Below, piece by piece: positions 1 through 7,433 of a stretch of DNA of 35,141 bases. The notes beneath the pieces were generated by a model, which was not told the DNA's origin, did not search any database, and worked only from the letters and a program-made list of their open reading frames with translations. Source of the DNA: Ruminococcaceae bacterium P7 (lineage in GTDB: Bacteria; Bacillota; Clostridia; Oscillospirales; Acutalibacteraceae); contig FMUA01000005.1 of assembly GCA_900100595.1 (NCBI GenBank), positions 142,373 through 177,513 of the forward strand, in the 5' to 3' direction. The translations under genes and the position numbers were made by a program. The number at the start of each line of letters is the position of its first letter. The stretch's first letter is position 1.

Positions 1-150
1 GGAGCAATTGTTGTGGGAGCAATTGTTGTGGGAGCAATTGTTGTGGGAGCAATCGTAGTAGGAGCGACTGTTGTAGGAGCGATGGTCGTAGGAGCGACTG
101 TCGTCGGTGGAATGGTAGTCGGTTCTGCGGTAGTCGGTTCTGCGGGGGTG
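1..150. repeat. 15-bp tandem repeat encoding TT(I/V)AP linker
   Basis: Ten consecutive 15-base units fill this stretch. The first three are identical (GGAGCAATTGTTGTG), and later ones drift by one to seven bases. The period is a multiple of three and stays in the minus-strand frame, giving Thr-Thr-Ile/Val-Ala-Pro units. The array probably continues to the left of the window. Identical units at the edge suggest recent expansion by slippage. Confidence 0.9.
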
Positions 151-809
151 TAGTTCGGGTCGAACGGTCCCGCATATATCGCCGCAGCCTCATCGGGGAG
201 GAAGTCAGCGTCGGTATCGACGATTTCCGCGTGATGAATCAGCTTGTGGTAGGTCGTGTCGTTGTCATCGCGGACCGCCATGAAGTCGATTTCAAGATGG
301 ATTTCAGTATCGCCTTCCGCATTGTCGACGGGATTAAAGGTTACGGAGAAGAAGGGAACTCGTTCTGTCGCGGTTCCCATTGAAAAGCCGCTTGACTGGG
401 TGGCGTTAAATCGGATACCCGCGTTCGCGTTTGACGGGAGAGTTTTCGGCTGGTAATTGACTACCGTGCTCTGTCCGTTGGTGATGCAGAGGATGTTTTC
501 CGTGTATTCGTCCGAACTCACATCATAGGTTCGGTTCACACCGTCTGTCATATCAACGCGAAGCTTTGTATTGTCATAGGTCAGAACGCCCTGGATATTG
601 ACCATGGAATCCTCGGCGTCCTGCAGCCACCATGTAGCGGTGATCTGCTTCGTTGCCGCGTCGATGCTTTGCGTAACAGAGGGAGAAAAATTAGAGCTTG
701 CCGTGATATTCAGTGTTTTGCCTTCCGCAGCAAAAGCGGTGACGGCAAAAGGACTCAATATCAAGGCGCCTGTCAGCAAAGCGCTGAATGTTTTTGTTGT
801 ATTTCTCAT
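1..809 (-). CDS. Secreted protein with cohesin-like domain and Thr/Pro repeat tail (C-terminus outside window)
   Basis: The reading frame opens at the ATG at 809-807 and is still open at base 1, so at least 269 residues are visible. AGGAGG lies 9 bases before the ATG. Residues 1-30 form a signal peptide: a basic start (MRNTTK), a hydrophobic core, and an AFA-A cleavage region. The next 190 or so residues are a beta-rich domain with a segment IQGVLTYDNTKL that resembles the early strands of cohesin or related carbohydrate-binding folds. After that comes a Pro/Thr-rich linker that becomes a repeat of five residues, TT(I/V)AP, encoded by 15-base units. Such linkers usually separate modules of cell-surface or cellulosomal proteins, so a further module (dockerin, cohesin or wall anchor) may follow beyond the edge. 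The domain assignment is inference; secretion and the repeat are seen directly. Confidence 0.75.
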   Translation of the reverse strand, partial: MRNTTKTFSALLTGALILSPFAVTAFAAEGKTLNITASSNFSPSVTQSIDAATKQITATWWLQDAEDSMVNIQGVLTYDNTKLRVDMTDGVNRTYDVSSDEYTENILCITNGQSTVVNYQPKTLPSNANAGIRFNATQSSGFSMGTATERVPFFSVTFNPVDNAEGDTEIHLEIDFMAVRDDNDTTYHKLIHHAEIVDTDADFLPDEAAAIYAGPFDPNYTPAEPTTAEPTTIPPTTVAPTTIAPTTVAPTTIAPTTIAPTTIAPTTIA

Positions 810-840
810 AAGCAATAGCCTCCTGCAAATTGATACAAGT

Positions 841-868
841 ATTATACCATAAATATTAGGCTGCGTAA
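841..868 (-). promoter_or_regulatory. Putative promoter of the secreted repeat protein
   Basis: On the minus strand a perfect TATAAT (846-841) lies 16 bases after a weak TTACGC (868-863). Transcription would start about 25 bases before the AGGAGG of the gene that begins at 809. The -10 box is convincing and the -35 box is poor. Confidence 0.5.
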
Positions 869-1002
869 TGACAAAGATTCACAGGTATTTTTGGTAATAA
901 TAACGAAAACCAAACAAAAGCAGTGTGATATTAATCGGACACAGCTTGAAAACAAGGGCGGTTTATGATAAAAATCTCGGTGAGAGTATGGGAGGTACCG
1001 AT

Positions 1003-1351
1003 ATGAAATTCAAACATATTGCGGCTGTGATTTTCGAGGGATTATTAGTGATGAACAGCCTTGGTTTTTCCGCGGCAGCAGCCGGAGAGGATGCGTGGAT
1101 AGGCGACGTCAACCGGGACGGCGTCATTGATATTGACGACGCGGACGGCAACAGCGTATGCGATATATCGGACGTGACGGCAATTCAGCAGTATTGCGCG
1201 GATATCATACGAGGGCAACTTCGGCTGGGAAACACATTCGCCGAGCATCACAAAGGTCACGCGATCGGTGCTGTATCCCGAACAAAAGGACAGCTACGGC
1301 ATGTTTATCAGCGAGTACATCAATCCGGAATATCTGTTCCCGAACACATGA
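1003..1351 (+). pseudogene. Decayed dockerin-containing secreted protein
   Basis: GGGAGG lies 7 bases before the ATG at 1003. A signal peptide follows (MKFKHIAAVIFEGLL, then AAAAG), and then a dockerin. Its first calcium loop (GDVNRDGVIDIDD) runs straight into DGNSVCDISDVTAIQQY, which is the second repeat. The helix of the first repeat and the linker between the two are therefore deleted. Near 1207-1214 the sensible frame shifts by one: frame 2 gives a natural-looking tail ending in ISEYINPEYLFPNT and a TGA at 1349-1351, just before a strong terminator. Frame 1 instead runs on into poor sequence. A dockerin protein has apparently collapsed by at least one internal deletion and one frameshift. 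The tail's family is not recognised. Expression is possible, but a working dockerin is unlikely. Confidence 0.7.
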
Positions 1352-1355
1352 CGGA

Positions 1356-1381
1356 CGGAACCCGAAAGGGTTCCGTTTTTT
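1356..1381 (+). terminator. Rho-independent terminator after dockerin pseudogene
   Basis: The stem CGGAACCC pairs with GGGTTCCG around a GAAA tetraloop and is followed by six T's. It ends the dockerin remnant's transcript and separates it from the lipid operon. Confidence 0.9.
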
Positions 1382-1400
1382 GCCTTTATTGACAAAAATA

Positions 1401-1429
1401 TTGACGTATCGACAAAAAATGATTATAAT
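1401..1429 (+). promoter_or_regulatory. Sigma-A-type promoter of the lipid operon
   Basis: TTGACG (1401-1406) and TATAAT (1424-1429) are separated by exactly 17 bases and lie 38 bases upstream of the acyltransferase ATG. This is close to consensus. Confidence 0.8.
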
Positions 1430-1467
1430 AGATACAGAATATGAAGTAAAAATAAGAGTGGTGCAAT

Positions 1468-2211
1468 ATGGGAACTGTGATTTTCTGGATAATATTTTGG
1501 ATTCTGATCGCGGCGGTCGCGTTTTTGCCGTTGTACTTTATTTTCCTGTTCATCAACGGACTGCTGTTCGTCAACATGAAAAAGGAGTACAATGAGGACA
1601 GCAAATATTTCCGTTTTCTGCTCAACAATTCGACCGCGATCGCGGTGAAGCTGATTCGGATTCATATCTCTCTGACAGGCAGGGAGAAACTGCCGCAGGG
1701 AAGGTTCCTTCTGGTGAGCAATCACCGCTCCAAATTCGACCCGATCCTCACGTGGCACGTGTTCGCGAAGGAGAACCTCTCGTTTATCTCGAAGCCCGAG
1801 AACTTCAAGGTGCCCGTCTACGGCAGGATTATCCACCGCTGCTGCTTCATGCCGATCGACCGCGAGAATCCGCGCAAGGCGCTCAAAACCATTCAGCGCG
1901 CCATCAGCCTGATCAAGAACGACGTCGCGTCTGTGGCGGTTTATCCCGAGGGTACGCGCAACTACGGCGAGGGCTTGCTGCCGTTCCACGCCGCGGTGCT
2001 TAAAATTGCGCAGAAAGCGGAGGTGCCGATCGTGGTGATGACGGTTCAGGGTACCTATGAGATACAGAAAAACTATCCATGGAAGCGCAGCGAAGTGAAA
2101 ATGGATATCCTTGATGTGTTGCCGCCCGAGGAGATCAAGGGCGTGAAAACCAACGTACTCGCTGACAAAATCGCCGAAATGATGCTGAACAATCTGGAGG
2201 GAAAAGAATAA
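1468..2211 (+). CDS. plsC: 1-acyl-sn-glycerol-3-phosphate acyltransferase (PlsC family)
   Basis: A 247-residue membrane-associated acyltransferase that would add the second acyl chain to lysophosphatidate, making phosphatidic acid for phospholipids. Residues 5-37 are a hydrophobic N-terminal membrane segment. The HX4D motif is NHRSKFD, with catalytic His86 and Asp91, and the phosphate-binding motif is YPEGTRN at 159-165. Length and motif spacing fit bacterial PlsC. The start is preceded only by a weak AGAGTGG ribosome site but sits 38 bases after a good promoter. The TAA stop shares one base with the ATG of the lipid kinase, so the two are translationally coupled. The acyl acceptor could be another lysolipid; the family assignment is firm. 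Confidence 0.9.
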   Translation: MGTVIFWIIFWILIAAVAFLPLYFIFLFINGLLFVNMKKEYNEDSKYFRFLLNNSTAIAVKLIRIHISLTGREKLPQGRFLLVSNHRSKFDPILTWHVFAKENLSFISKPENFKVPVYGRIIHRCCFMPIDRENPRKALKTIQRAISLIKNDVASVAVYPEGTRNYGEGLLPFHAAVLKIAQKAEVPIVVMTVQGTYEIQKNYPWKRSEVKMDILDVLPPEEIKGVKTNVLADKIAEMMLNNLEGKE

Positions 2212-3074
2212 TGAAAACCTATGTCGTGTATAACAAAAAAGCCAACAACAACCAAGGCGTTAAGGGTGCTTTCCGTATCAAGGACATCTGGACGACCAAA
2301 GACCTGATATACAAGGAGGTCAATGAGTTTGACACCTACCAGGAGTTGTTCGACTCACTGGACAAGGACGACGAGGTCGTCATCTGCGGCGGCGACGGCA
2401 CGCTGAATTACCTCGTCAACGACCTCGACTGCGACGCAGTGGACAACGCGATCTACTATTATCCCACGGGTACGGGCAATGATTTCTGGACCGACCTCGG
2501 CAAAACGGAAGAGGATCCGCCGATGATCATCAACAAGTATCTGCGCAAGCTGCCCGTCGTCAAGGTGAACGGCATGAAGCGCAAGTTCATCAACGGCATC
2601 GGCTACGGCATCGACGGCTATTGCTGCGAGGTCGGGGACAAGCAGCGCGCCAAGGATAACGGAAAGCAGATCAATTATACCTCCATCGCGATCAAGGGAC
2701 TGCTGTTTCACTACAAGCCCACCAAGGCTTCCGTGACCGTGGACGGCAAGCTGTATGCCTTTGACAAGACGTGGCTTGCGCCGACAATGAACGGCCGCTG
2801 CTACGGCGGCGGTATGTACGCGGCGCCCGATCAGGACAGGCTCAATCCCGAGAGAACCGTCACTGTCATGGTGATGCACAGCAGAGGTAAAATCGGCACG
2901 CTGGCGGCGTTTCCCTCCATCTTTACGGGCGACCATGTGAAAAAGAAGGACATCGTCACCACCATCGTCGGCAAGAGTGTGAGAGTGGAATTTGACCGCC
3001 CTGTTGCCCTGCAAATCGACGGTGAAACCGTCCTCAACGTCAGGGAATATGAGGTAGAAACCGCCGAGGCTTGA
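2211..3074 (+). CDS. Diacylglycerol-kinase-like lipid kinase (DagK/YegS family)
   Basis: A 287-residue protein of the diacylglycerol kinase catalytic family. It would phosphorylate diacylglycerol or a related lipid using ATP. The nucleotide-binding signature GGDGTLN is at 60-66, followed by YYPTGTGNDF, the second conserved glycine-rich element. There is no signal peptide or membrane helix, as is usual for this soluble, membrane-surface family. The ATG overlaps the acyltransferase stop by one base. Pairing with PlsC suggests a lipid salvage or remodelling unit in which the kinase regenerates phosphatidic acid. The sequence does not fix the exact substrate, so no symbol is given. A terminator follows at once. 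Confidence 0.85.
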   Translation: MKTYVVYNKKANNNQGVKGAFRIKDIWTTKDLIYKEVNEFDTYQELFDSLDKDDEVVICGGDGTLNYLVNDLDCDAVDNAIYYYPTGTGNDFWTDLGKTEEDPPMIINKYLRKLPVVKVNGMKRKFINGIGYGIDGYCCEVGDKQRAKDNGKQINYTSIAIKGLLFHYKPTKASVTVDGKLYAFDKTWLAPTMNGRCYGGGMYAAPDQDRLNPERTVTVMVMHSRGKIGTLAAFPSIFTGDHVKKKDIVTTIVGKSVRVEFDRPVALQIDGETVLNVREYEVETAEA

Positions 3075-3089
3075 TATTTGAGAATCATA

Positions 3090-3119
3090 AACGGCTCCCA
3101 AAATCGGGAGCCGTTTTTC
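3090..3119 (+). terminator. Terminator of the lipid operon
   Basis: AACGGCTCCC pairs with GGGAGCCGTT around a short loop and is followed by a T-run. It lies 15 bases after the lipid kinase stop. Confidence 0.9.
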
Positions 3120-3124
3120 CGTGC

Positions 3125-3156
3125 CAATAAGAAAGGGGCTTGCGAAGCAAGCCCCT
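3125..3156 (-). terminator. Terminator of the amylase gene
   Basis: On the minus strand AGGGGCTTGC pairs with GCAAGCCCCT around a three-base loop and is followed by TTCTTATT. It sits 11 bases past the amylase stop and back to back with the lipid operon terminator. Confidence 0.85.
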
Positions 3157-3167
3157 GGTGAATTGGA

Positions 3168-6100
3168 TTAAGAAGTGTATTTACCGCAGTTGGCTGCACC
3201 CCCTGAGTTGGATGCCGCGTAGTACTGAATCGCGGTAACGTCCTTGATGTTGTAAAAACCGTCGCCGTTGGTGTCAGCCGCGATCAGGTTGTCGCCGGTC
3301 AGCACAACGAGTTCAACGATGTGTCTCTGGATCGCTGTCGCGTCGACGATGTTGACCTGACCGTCCATATTGACGTCGCCGATCAGAAGTCTCTTGGTGA
3401 TCGGCTTGGTGGTAGGAGCCTCTGTGGGTTTCTGCGTGGGCTTCTGGGTAGTAGGCTGCGTCGGAACCGGAGGACTGTAGACCGACCATGAGTAGTTCGC
3501 GTCAAACAAGTGGCTCTGTCCGCCGATCTGCATACCCGGTAAACTGTCGGCAGGATATCTGCCGTTGGAGCCGCTGAAGATGACCTGACCGTTCTTGAGG
3601 TTGTCGGGCACGGAGATCTTGTAGTAGCCCGTCGCGCTGTCGAGAGTCATCGGGAGTCCCGGCCATGCAGCGTTTTTGATAACATTGGAGGGGTTGCTTT
3701 CATCGTAGATGTACGCTTTCAGGTTGCCCCAGTTGTACGCCTTGTCGTTGAAGTAAACGGTAACGCCTGTGCTCGGATCCTGAGTCGGAGGAGGCGTGGG
3801 ATCGGTGCCGTCATAGGGCTCCCACTTATTGCCCGCACGGAAAATCATCGTGGTCTCATTGATCGCAAGACCCTTTGCGCCGTCAGCGGGATATCTGCCG
3901 TTGGAGCCGCTGAAGATGACCAGACCGTTGGTGAGTTCATCGGGCACTTCGTAGTAATAGTAGCCGGTGGAGGAGTCCTTCTGCATCGCTTCACCCGGCC
4001 ATGCAGCGTTTTTGACAACGGGGGTGCTGCTTTCGTCATAGACATATGCCTTGAGGTTGCCCCAGTTATAGGAGCTGTCGTCAAAGTAGATAAGAACCTT
4101 TTCGTCGGGATTTCTCTTCTTGAAGGTGAAGCTCTTGGAAAGCTCGTCGGTGCCGTTGGAGGCTCTCATCTTCACCTCGAAGATGGTGCCGGGTTCGATG
4201 CCTTCGCCGATAGAGAAGGTCTGACCGTCGGTCACGCGGAACTCATTGCCGCCGTTGACGGAAACCATCGCGTAATCCGCGCCGCGCAGCGTTACGGAAA
4301 CGGTCTGGCTGTTCTCAAAGAGGTAGCTTCCCTTGATGCTCATGCTGATGGAGGACTGAGGACCTTCGATCAGGATAGTGCCTGCCGCGCCTGCGGTGAA
4401 GGTGGCCTTGCCGCCCGAAACAACAGCGGTGGTGCCGTCGTATGCGTTGGTAACAGTGGCGCCGTCGCCCCAGATGGAGGAGACGTCTACGGATACAGAA
4501 CCGGAACCGCCGATAACAGCGATGATGCCGTCGGTGGTCATGCCGTCGTCATAGGTTCTGCTGAACGCGTAGCCGGAGCTGGAGCTGACCTTCTGATGGT
4601 CGCCCGCGCCGACCGCGACGTGGTTGTGACGGAACTTTCCGACCTTCTGCCAGTGTGCGAGGATCGCCGCGTCGTTGCCCGAGGGATTGAAGTTCATGTC
4701 GCTTCTCAGGGCGTGACCGCTGCCGCCGCCGCCGTCAAACGGAATGCCCGAAACGAGCGGACGGTTGCTCTCGTCGCCGTAGTAGATCTGGATGCCGCCG
4801 GGATAAAGCAGGAATGCGGAGCCCTGATACATCAGGTCGTTTCTCGCGAGGTTGTCGTCGTGTGAGGAAATGTAGGTGAGGAGGTTGTAGTTTGCCTGGG
4901 AGTTGTAGGAGGAAGCAGCGTGCGAATAAGCGCCGTCGATGCTGCCGATTCCGGGAACGCCCGAGCCGTTCTTGTACTTGAAGCTGATCATGGAGTCGAA
5001 GCCGCCGTCGGTGTAGTAGGAGCCGTAGCCCTCAACATAACCCCAGCACTCGCCTGTCATCCAGAAGTCCTCATCCCAGTCTGCGCCGTCCTTGGAGGGG
5101 TTGTTCTTTCTCCAGTTCTGGAGGGCGGTCACGCACTTGGTCTTGAGGGTTTTCCAGGAAGCCTTCTCAACGTGCTTCGCGGTGTCGCAGCGGAAGCCGT
5201 CTACGCCGTAGGTCTCGACCCACTCAGCCAGCCAGCTGGAGATGTAGCCCGTTACGGTGTTGGAGCTGCCGTACTTGCTCTGCTTGGAGCTGAGGGTGCC
5301 TTCTCTCTGCCACTTGGTCTGCAGGAACTGCGGAATCGAAACGCTCTTTGTCTGCTCGGTGCGGAAGTCGGGGAGACCGGAGAGGCATCCCTGCTCGTCG
5401 CCGCCCGCGCCTTCGTTGTAGCCGGGGAGACCGGAACGGATCCAGTCGTTGCCCCACCATCTGCCCCAGGTGGTCGCGTCGTTCGCGTAGTCAACGGTGT
5501 CATGCAGAGAGTTGACGCCTGTGAGCTTGTAGAGGTAGGACTTTGCAGCGGACTCGTTCTTGAAGGAGCCGAAGTTGAATTCAAACATGTCCTTGATGGT
5601 GTTGTAGCCCGCGTGGTTCATAACGATATCCATGATGACGCGGATGCCGTGCGCGTGAGCGGTGTCAACCATCGTCTGGAACTCCTGCTTTGTACCGAAG
5701 TTGGCGTCAGGCTCGGTGTAGTCGAGCACGTAGTAGCCGTGGTAGGAGTAGTGAGCGAAGTCGTTCGGCTCACCGGGGGTTACGTAGCCGTGGATCTGCT
5801 CGTAGGGAGCGGACAGCCAGATGGCGTTGACGCCGAGGTTGTCGAAGTAGCCCTCGTTGATCTTCTTGGTGATACCTGCGAAGTCGCCGCCGTGGAAGGT
5901 ACCCGGAGCGGTCTGCCATCCGCTGAGGGCGTTGCCGTTCGCGTCGGTCGCTCTGCCGTAGGAGTGGTCGTTTGAGGTGTTTCCGTTGCAGAAACGGTCA
6001 GTCAGCAGGAAATATACATTGGCATTGTCCCAGCTGAAATCGTCAGGAGCGGAAACGGGATTCTTTCTGTTGTAGCTGACGGTCGCGTCACTGACGGTTG

Positions 6101-6182
6101 CCGCGTTTACGGGGATGCAGAACGCGACGGTCGTGACAAGCAAGGCCAGACACAGCAGAATGGATACGGTCTTTTTTGTCAT
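3168..6182 (-). CDS. Secreted multimodular GH13 alpha-amylase with two starch-binding modules and a C-terminal dockerin
   Basis: A 1004-residue extracellular amylase that would hydrolyse alpha-1,4 links of starch. Module order: signal peptide 1-28; GH13 catalytic barrel about 50-545 with region I DIVMNH (185-190), nucleophile Asp333 in GFRCD, acid/base Glu378 in TGECWG, and transition-state Asp442 in SSHDD; beta-sandwich C domain to about 608; a further beta domain 609-690; two near-identical CBM26-like modules at 694-790 and 806-902, each with YNWGNLKAY and IFSGSNGRYPAD; a Pro/Thr linker 903-930; a type I dockerin 934-990 with two calcium loops (Asp936/Asn938/Asp940/Asp947 and Asp970/Asn972/Asp974/Asp981). 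The dockerin should plug the enzyme into a cohesin scaffold, as in the Ruminococcus bromii amylosome. AAGGAAG precedes the ATG. It lies downstream of a sugar importer but has its own promoter. Pullulanase-like side activity cannot be excluded. Confidence 0.95.
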   Translation of the reverse strand: MTKKTVSILLCLALLVTTVAFCIPVNAATVSDATVSYNRKNPVSAPDDFSWDNANVYFLLTDRFCNGNTSNDHSYGRATDANGNALSGWQTAPGTFHGGDFAGITKKINEGYFDNLGVNAIWLSAPYEQIHGYVTPGEPNDFAHYSYHGYYVLDYTEPDANFGTKQEFQTMVDTAHAHGIRVIMDIVMNHAGYNTIKDMFEFNFGSFKNESAAKSYLYKLTGVNSLHDTVDYANDATTWGRWWGNDWIRSGLPGYNEGAGGDEQGCLSGLPDFRTEQTKSVSIPQFLQTKWQREGTLSSKQSKYGSSNTVTGYISSWLAEWVETYGVDGFRCDTAKHVEKASWKTLKTKCVTALQNWRKNNPSKDGADWDEDFWMTGECWGYVEGYGSYYTDGGFDSMISFKYKNGSGVPGIGSIDGAYSHAASSYNSQANYNLLTYISSHDDNLARNDLMYQGSAFLLYPGGIQIYYGDESNRPLVSGIPFDGGGGSGHALRSDMNFNPSGNDAAILAHWQKVGKFRHNHVAVGAGDHQKVSSSSGYAFSRTYDDGMTTDGIIAVIGGSGSVSVDVSSIWGDGATVTNAYDGTTAVVSGGKATFTAGAAGTILIEGPQSSISMSIKGSYLFENSQTVSVTLRGADYAMVSVNGGNEFRVTDGQTFSIGEGIEPGTIFEVKMRASNGTDELSKSFTFKKRNPDEKVLIYFDDSSYNWGNLKAYVYDESSTPVVKNAAWPGEAMQKDSSTGYYYYEVPDELTNGLVIFSGSNGRYPADGAKGLAINETTMIFRAGNKWEPYDGTDPTPPPTQDPSTGVTVYFNDKAYNWGNLKAYIYDESNPSNVIKNAAWPGLPMTLDSATGYYKISVPDNLKNGQVIFSGSNGRYPADSLPGMQIGGQSHLFDANYSWSVYSPPVPTQPTTQKPTQKPTEAPTTKPITKRLLIGDVNMDGQVNIVDATAIQRHIVELVVLTGDNLIAADTNGDGFYNIKDVTAIQYYAASNSGGAANCGKYTS

Positions 6183-6216
6183 TTCAAAACTTCCTTTCTT
6201 AAAAAATGTCTATGCG

Positions 6217-6232
6217 AGGTATATACATACCT
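6217..6232. promoter_or_regulatory. Candidate operator palindrome at the amylase start site
   Basis: AGGTATATACATACCT is an inverted repeat with 6-bp arms and a 4-bp centre. It begins seven bases downstream of the amylase -10 box, at the expected transcription start. That is where a repressor would bind. No regulator gene is adjacent, so the partner is unknown. Confidence 0.45.
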
Positions 6233-6238
6233 ATTTTA

Positions 6239-6266
6239 ATTATACTTTTTTGAGGGGAAATTACAA
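6239..6266 (-). promoter_or_regulatory. Promoter of the amylase gene
   Basis: On the minus strand TTGTAA (6266-6261) and a perfect TATAAT (6244-6239) are 16 bases apart. The leader would be about 50 bases long. This gives the amylase a start separate from the importer genes. Confidence 0.7.
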
Positions 6267-6390
6267 CTGGCTACTTGTCCGAAGAATAAACAATTTTTTT
6301 GGTGGAAATAACGAAAAATCCGAATGGTAATGCGGATTTCGGAAAGAAAGATTCACAGAAAAATCTGATTGGAAACATAATTATAAAAGG

Positions 6391-6430
6391 ATAAAAAAGA
6401 AAGGCTGATCCGGCAAAACCGAATCAGCCT
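6391..6430 (-). terminator. Terminator downstream of the sugar ABC importer genes
   Basis: On the minus strand AGGCTGAT pairs with ATCAGCCT, with an inner CGG/CCG pair, followed by TTCTTTTTT. It closes the importer operon about 130 bases after the last permease stop. The gap before it holds one copy of a dispersed repeat. Confidence 0.85.
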
Positions 6431-6460
6431 GAACGCTTGATATTGAACGGAATAACAAAA

Positions 6461-6560
6461 TACCTATCCTCAAGCAATGGGATTGGTAAGATTCTGATGA
6501 ACACATCCCGCGTAAACGAAACGCAGCCAATCAACCAAACCCTTAGTCCGCGATTTAAAA
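6461..6560 (+). repeat. Dispersed repeat of about 100 bp, copy A
   Basis: This stretch matches the reverse strand of 11302-11400 over nearly its whole length. The best blocks are AATGGGATTGGT, TCCCGCGTAAACGAAA and TAGTCCGCGA, in the same order and spacing. It lies directly after the MalG-like permease stop. No gene or clear hairpin accounts for the conservation. Confidence 0.75.
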
Positions 6561-7433
6561 TTAGCCCTTGACGGCGCCGGCGGCAACACCCTTGATGATG
6601 TACTTCTGACAAATCAGATAGAATACGATAACGGGGATAATGGAGAGAAGAATCAGCGCCATTGTCGCACCGAGGTCAACGGTGCCGTAGCTGCCCTTGA
6701 GGTACTGAATGTGAATCGGGATCGTGCGGTATTCGTTGATGTCGAGCACGAGGTAGGGAAGCAGATAGTCGTTCCATACCCACATGATTTCGAGAATACC
6801 GACGGAGATCATCGTCGGGCGGAGCATCGGAAGTACAACCTGGAAATAGGTTTTGATCGGACCGCAGCCGTCGATGGAAGCCGCCTCTTCAATTGAAATC
6901 GGAATGGATTTGACGAAACCGACGAACATAAAGATCGCGAGTCCCGCACCGAAACCGAGATAAACAATCGGAATCGTCCAGGGAGTGTTGAGATGGAGAG
7001 AGTCCGCAGTCTTGGAGAGAGGATACATGACCATCTGGAAGGGTACTACCATGGAGAAAACGCAGAGGAAGTAGAAAATTTTGCAAAAGAGAGAGTTGAC
7101 TCTCGCGATGTACCATGCTGCCATCGAGGTGAACAGCAGAATCAGGAAGGTGGAAACAACCGTGATCAAAAGGCTGAAAAGCACCGACCTGACGAACGGA
7201 TAGTTACCGAAGGTCATGCCCTTGATGAAGTTGTTGAAGCCTGCCCACATGTCGCCTGTCGGAAGCGCGAAGGTGTCAGTCTTGACGAAGGTGTTGAGCT
7301 TGAAAGAGTTGATGACAACGGAAAGTACGGGGAGCACGTAAATGATACAAACGCACGCCAGTACCACCGAGAGAATCGTCTTTCTTCTCTTTTCGGCAGC
7401 CAGCGACTGCTCTTTTGAAGGTAATCTGCTCAT
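6561..7433 (-). CDS. Sugar ABC transporter permease (MalG/CUT1 type)
   Basis: A 290-residue inner-membrane permease with about six hydrophobic helices. It forms half of the channel of a binding-protein-dependent carbohydrate importer. The cytoplasmic EAA loop, where the ATPase docks, reads EEAASIDGCGPIKTYFQVVLP, which is typical of the MalG side of CUT1 systems. The ATG overlaps the last base of the upstream permease stop (TAATG), so the two permeases are coupled. A terminator lies about 130 bases downstream. No ATPase gene is present here; importers of this class in Firmicutes commonly share an MsmK-like ATPase encoded elsewhere. The substrate is probably maltooligosaccharide, given the adjacent amylase, but that is context only. 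Confidence 0.9.
   Translation of the reverse strand: MSRLPSKEQSLAAEKRRKTILSVVLACVCIIYVLPVLSVVINSFKLNTFVKTDTFALPTGDMWAGFNNFIKGMTFGNYPFVRSVLFSLLITVVSTFLILLFTSMAAWYIARVNSLFCKIFYFLCVFSMVVPFQMVMYPLSKTADSLHLNTPWTIPIVYLGFGAGLAIFMFVGFVKSIPISIEEAASIDGCGPIKTYFQVVLPMLRPTMISVGILEIMWVWNDYLLPYLVLDINEYRTIPIHIQYLKGSYGTVDLGATMALILLSIIPVIVFYLICQKYIIKGVAAGAVKG

Noticed and set aside
1..150. Possible CRISPR array
   Set aside because: The units are contiguous 15-mers without spacers and keep a protein frame (TT(I/V)AP).
4920..5975. Plus-strand open frame of 351 codons opposite the amylase catalytic domain
   Set aside because: Low-complexity Val/Ala/Gly product, antisense to conserved GH13 motifs.
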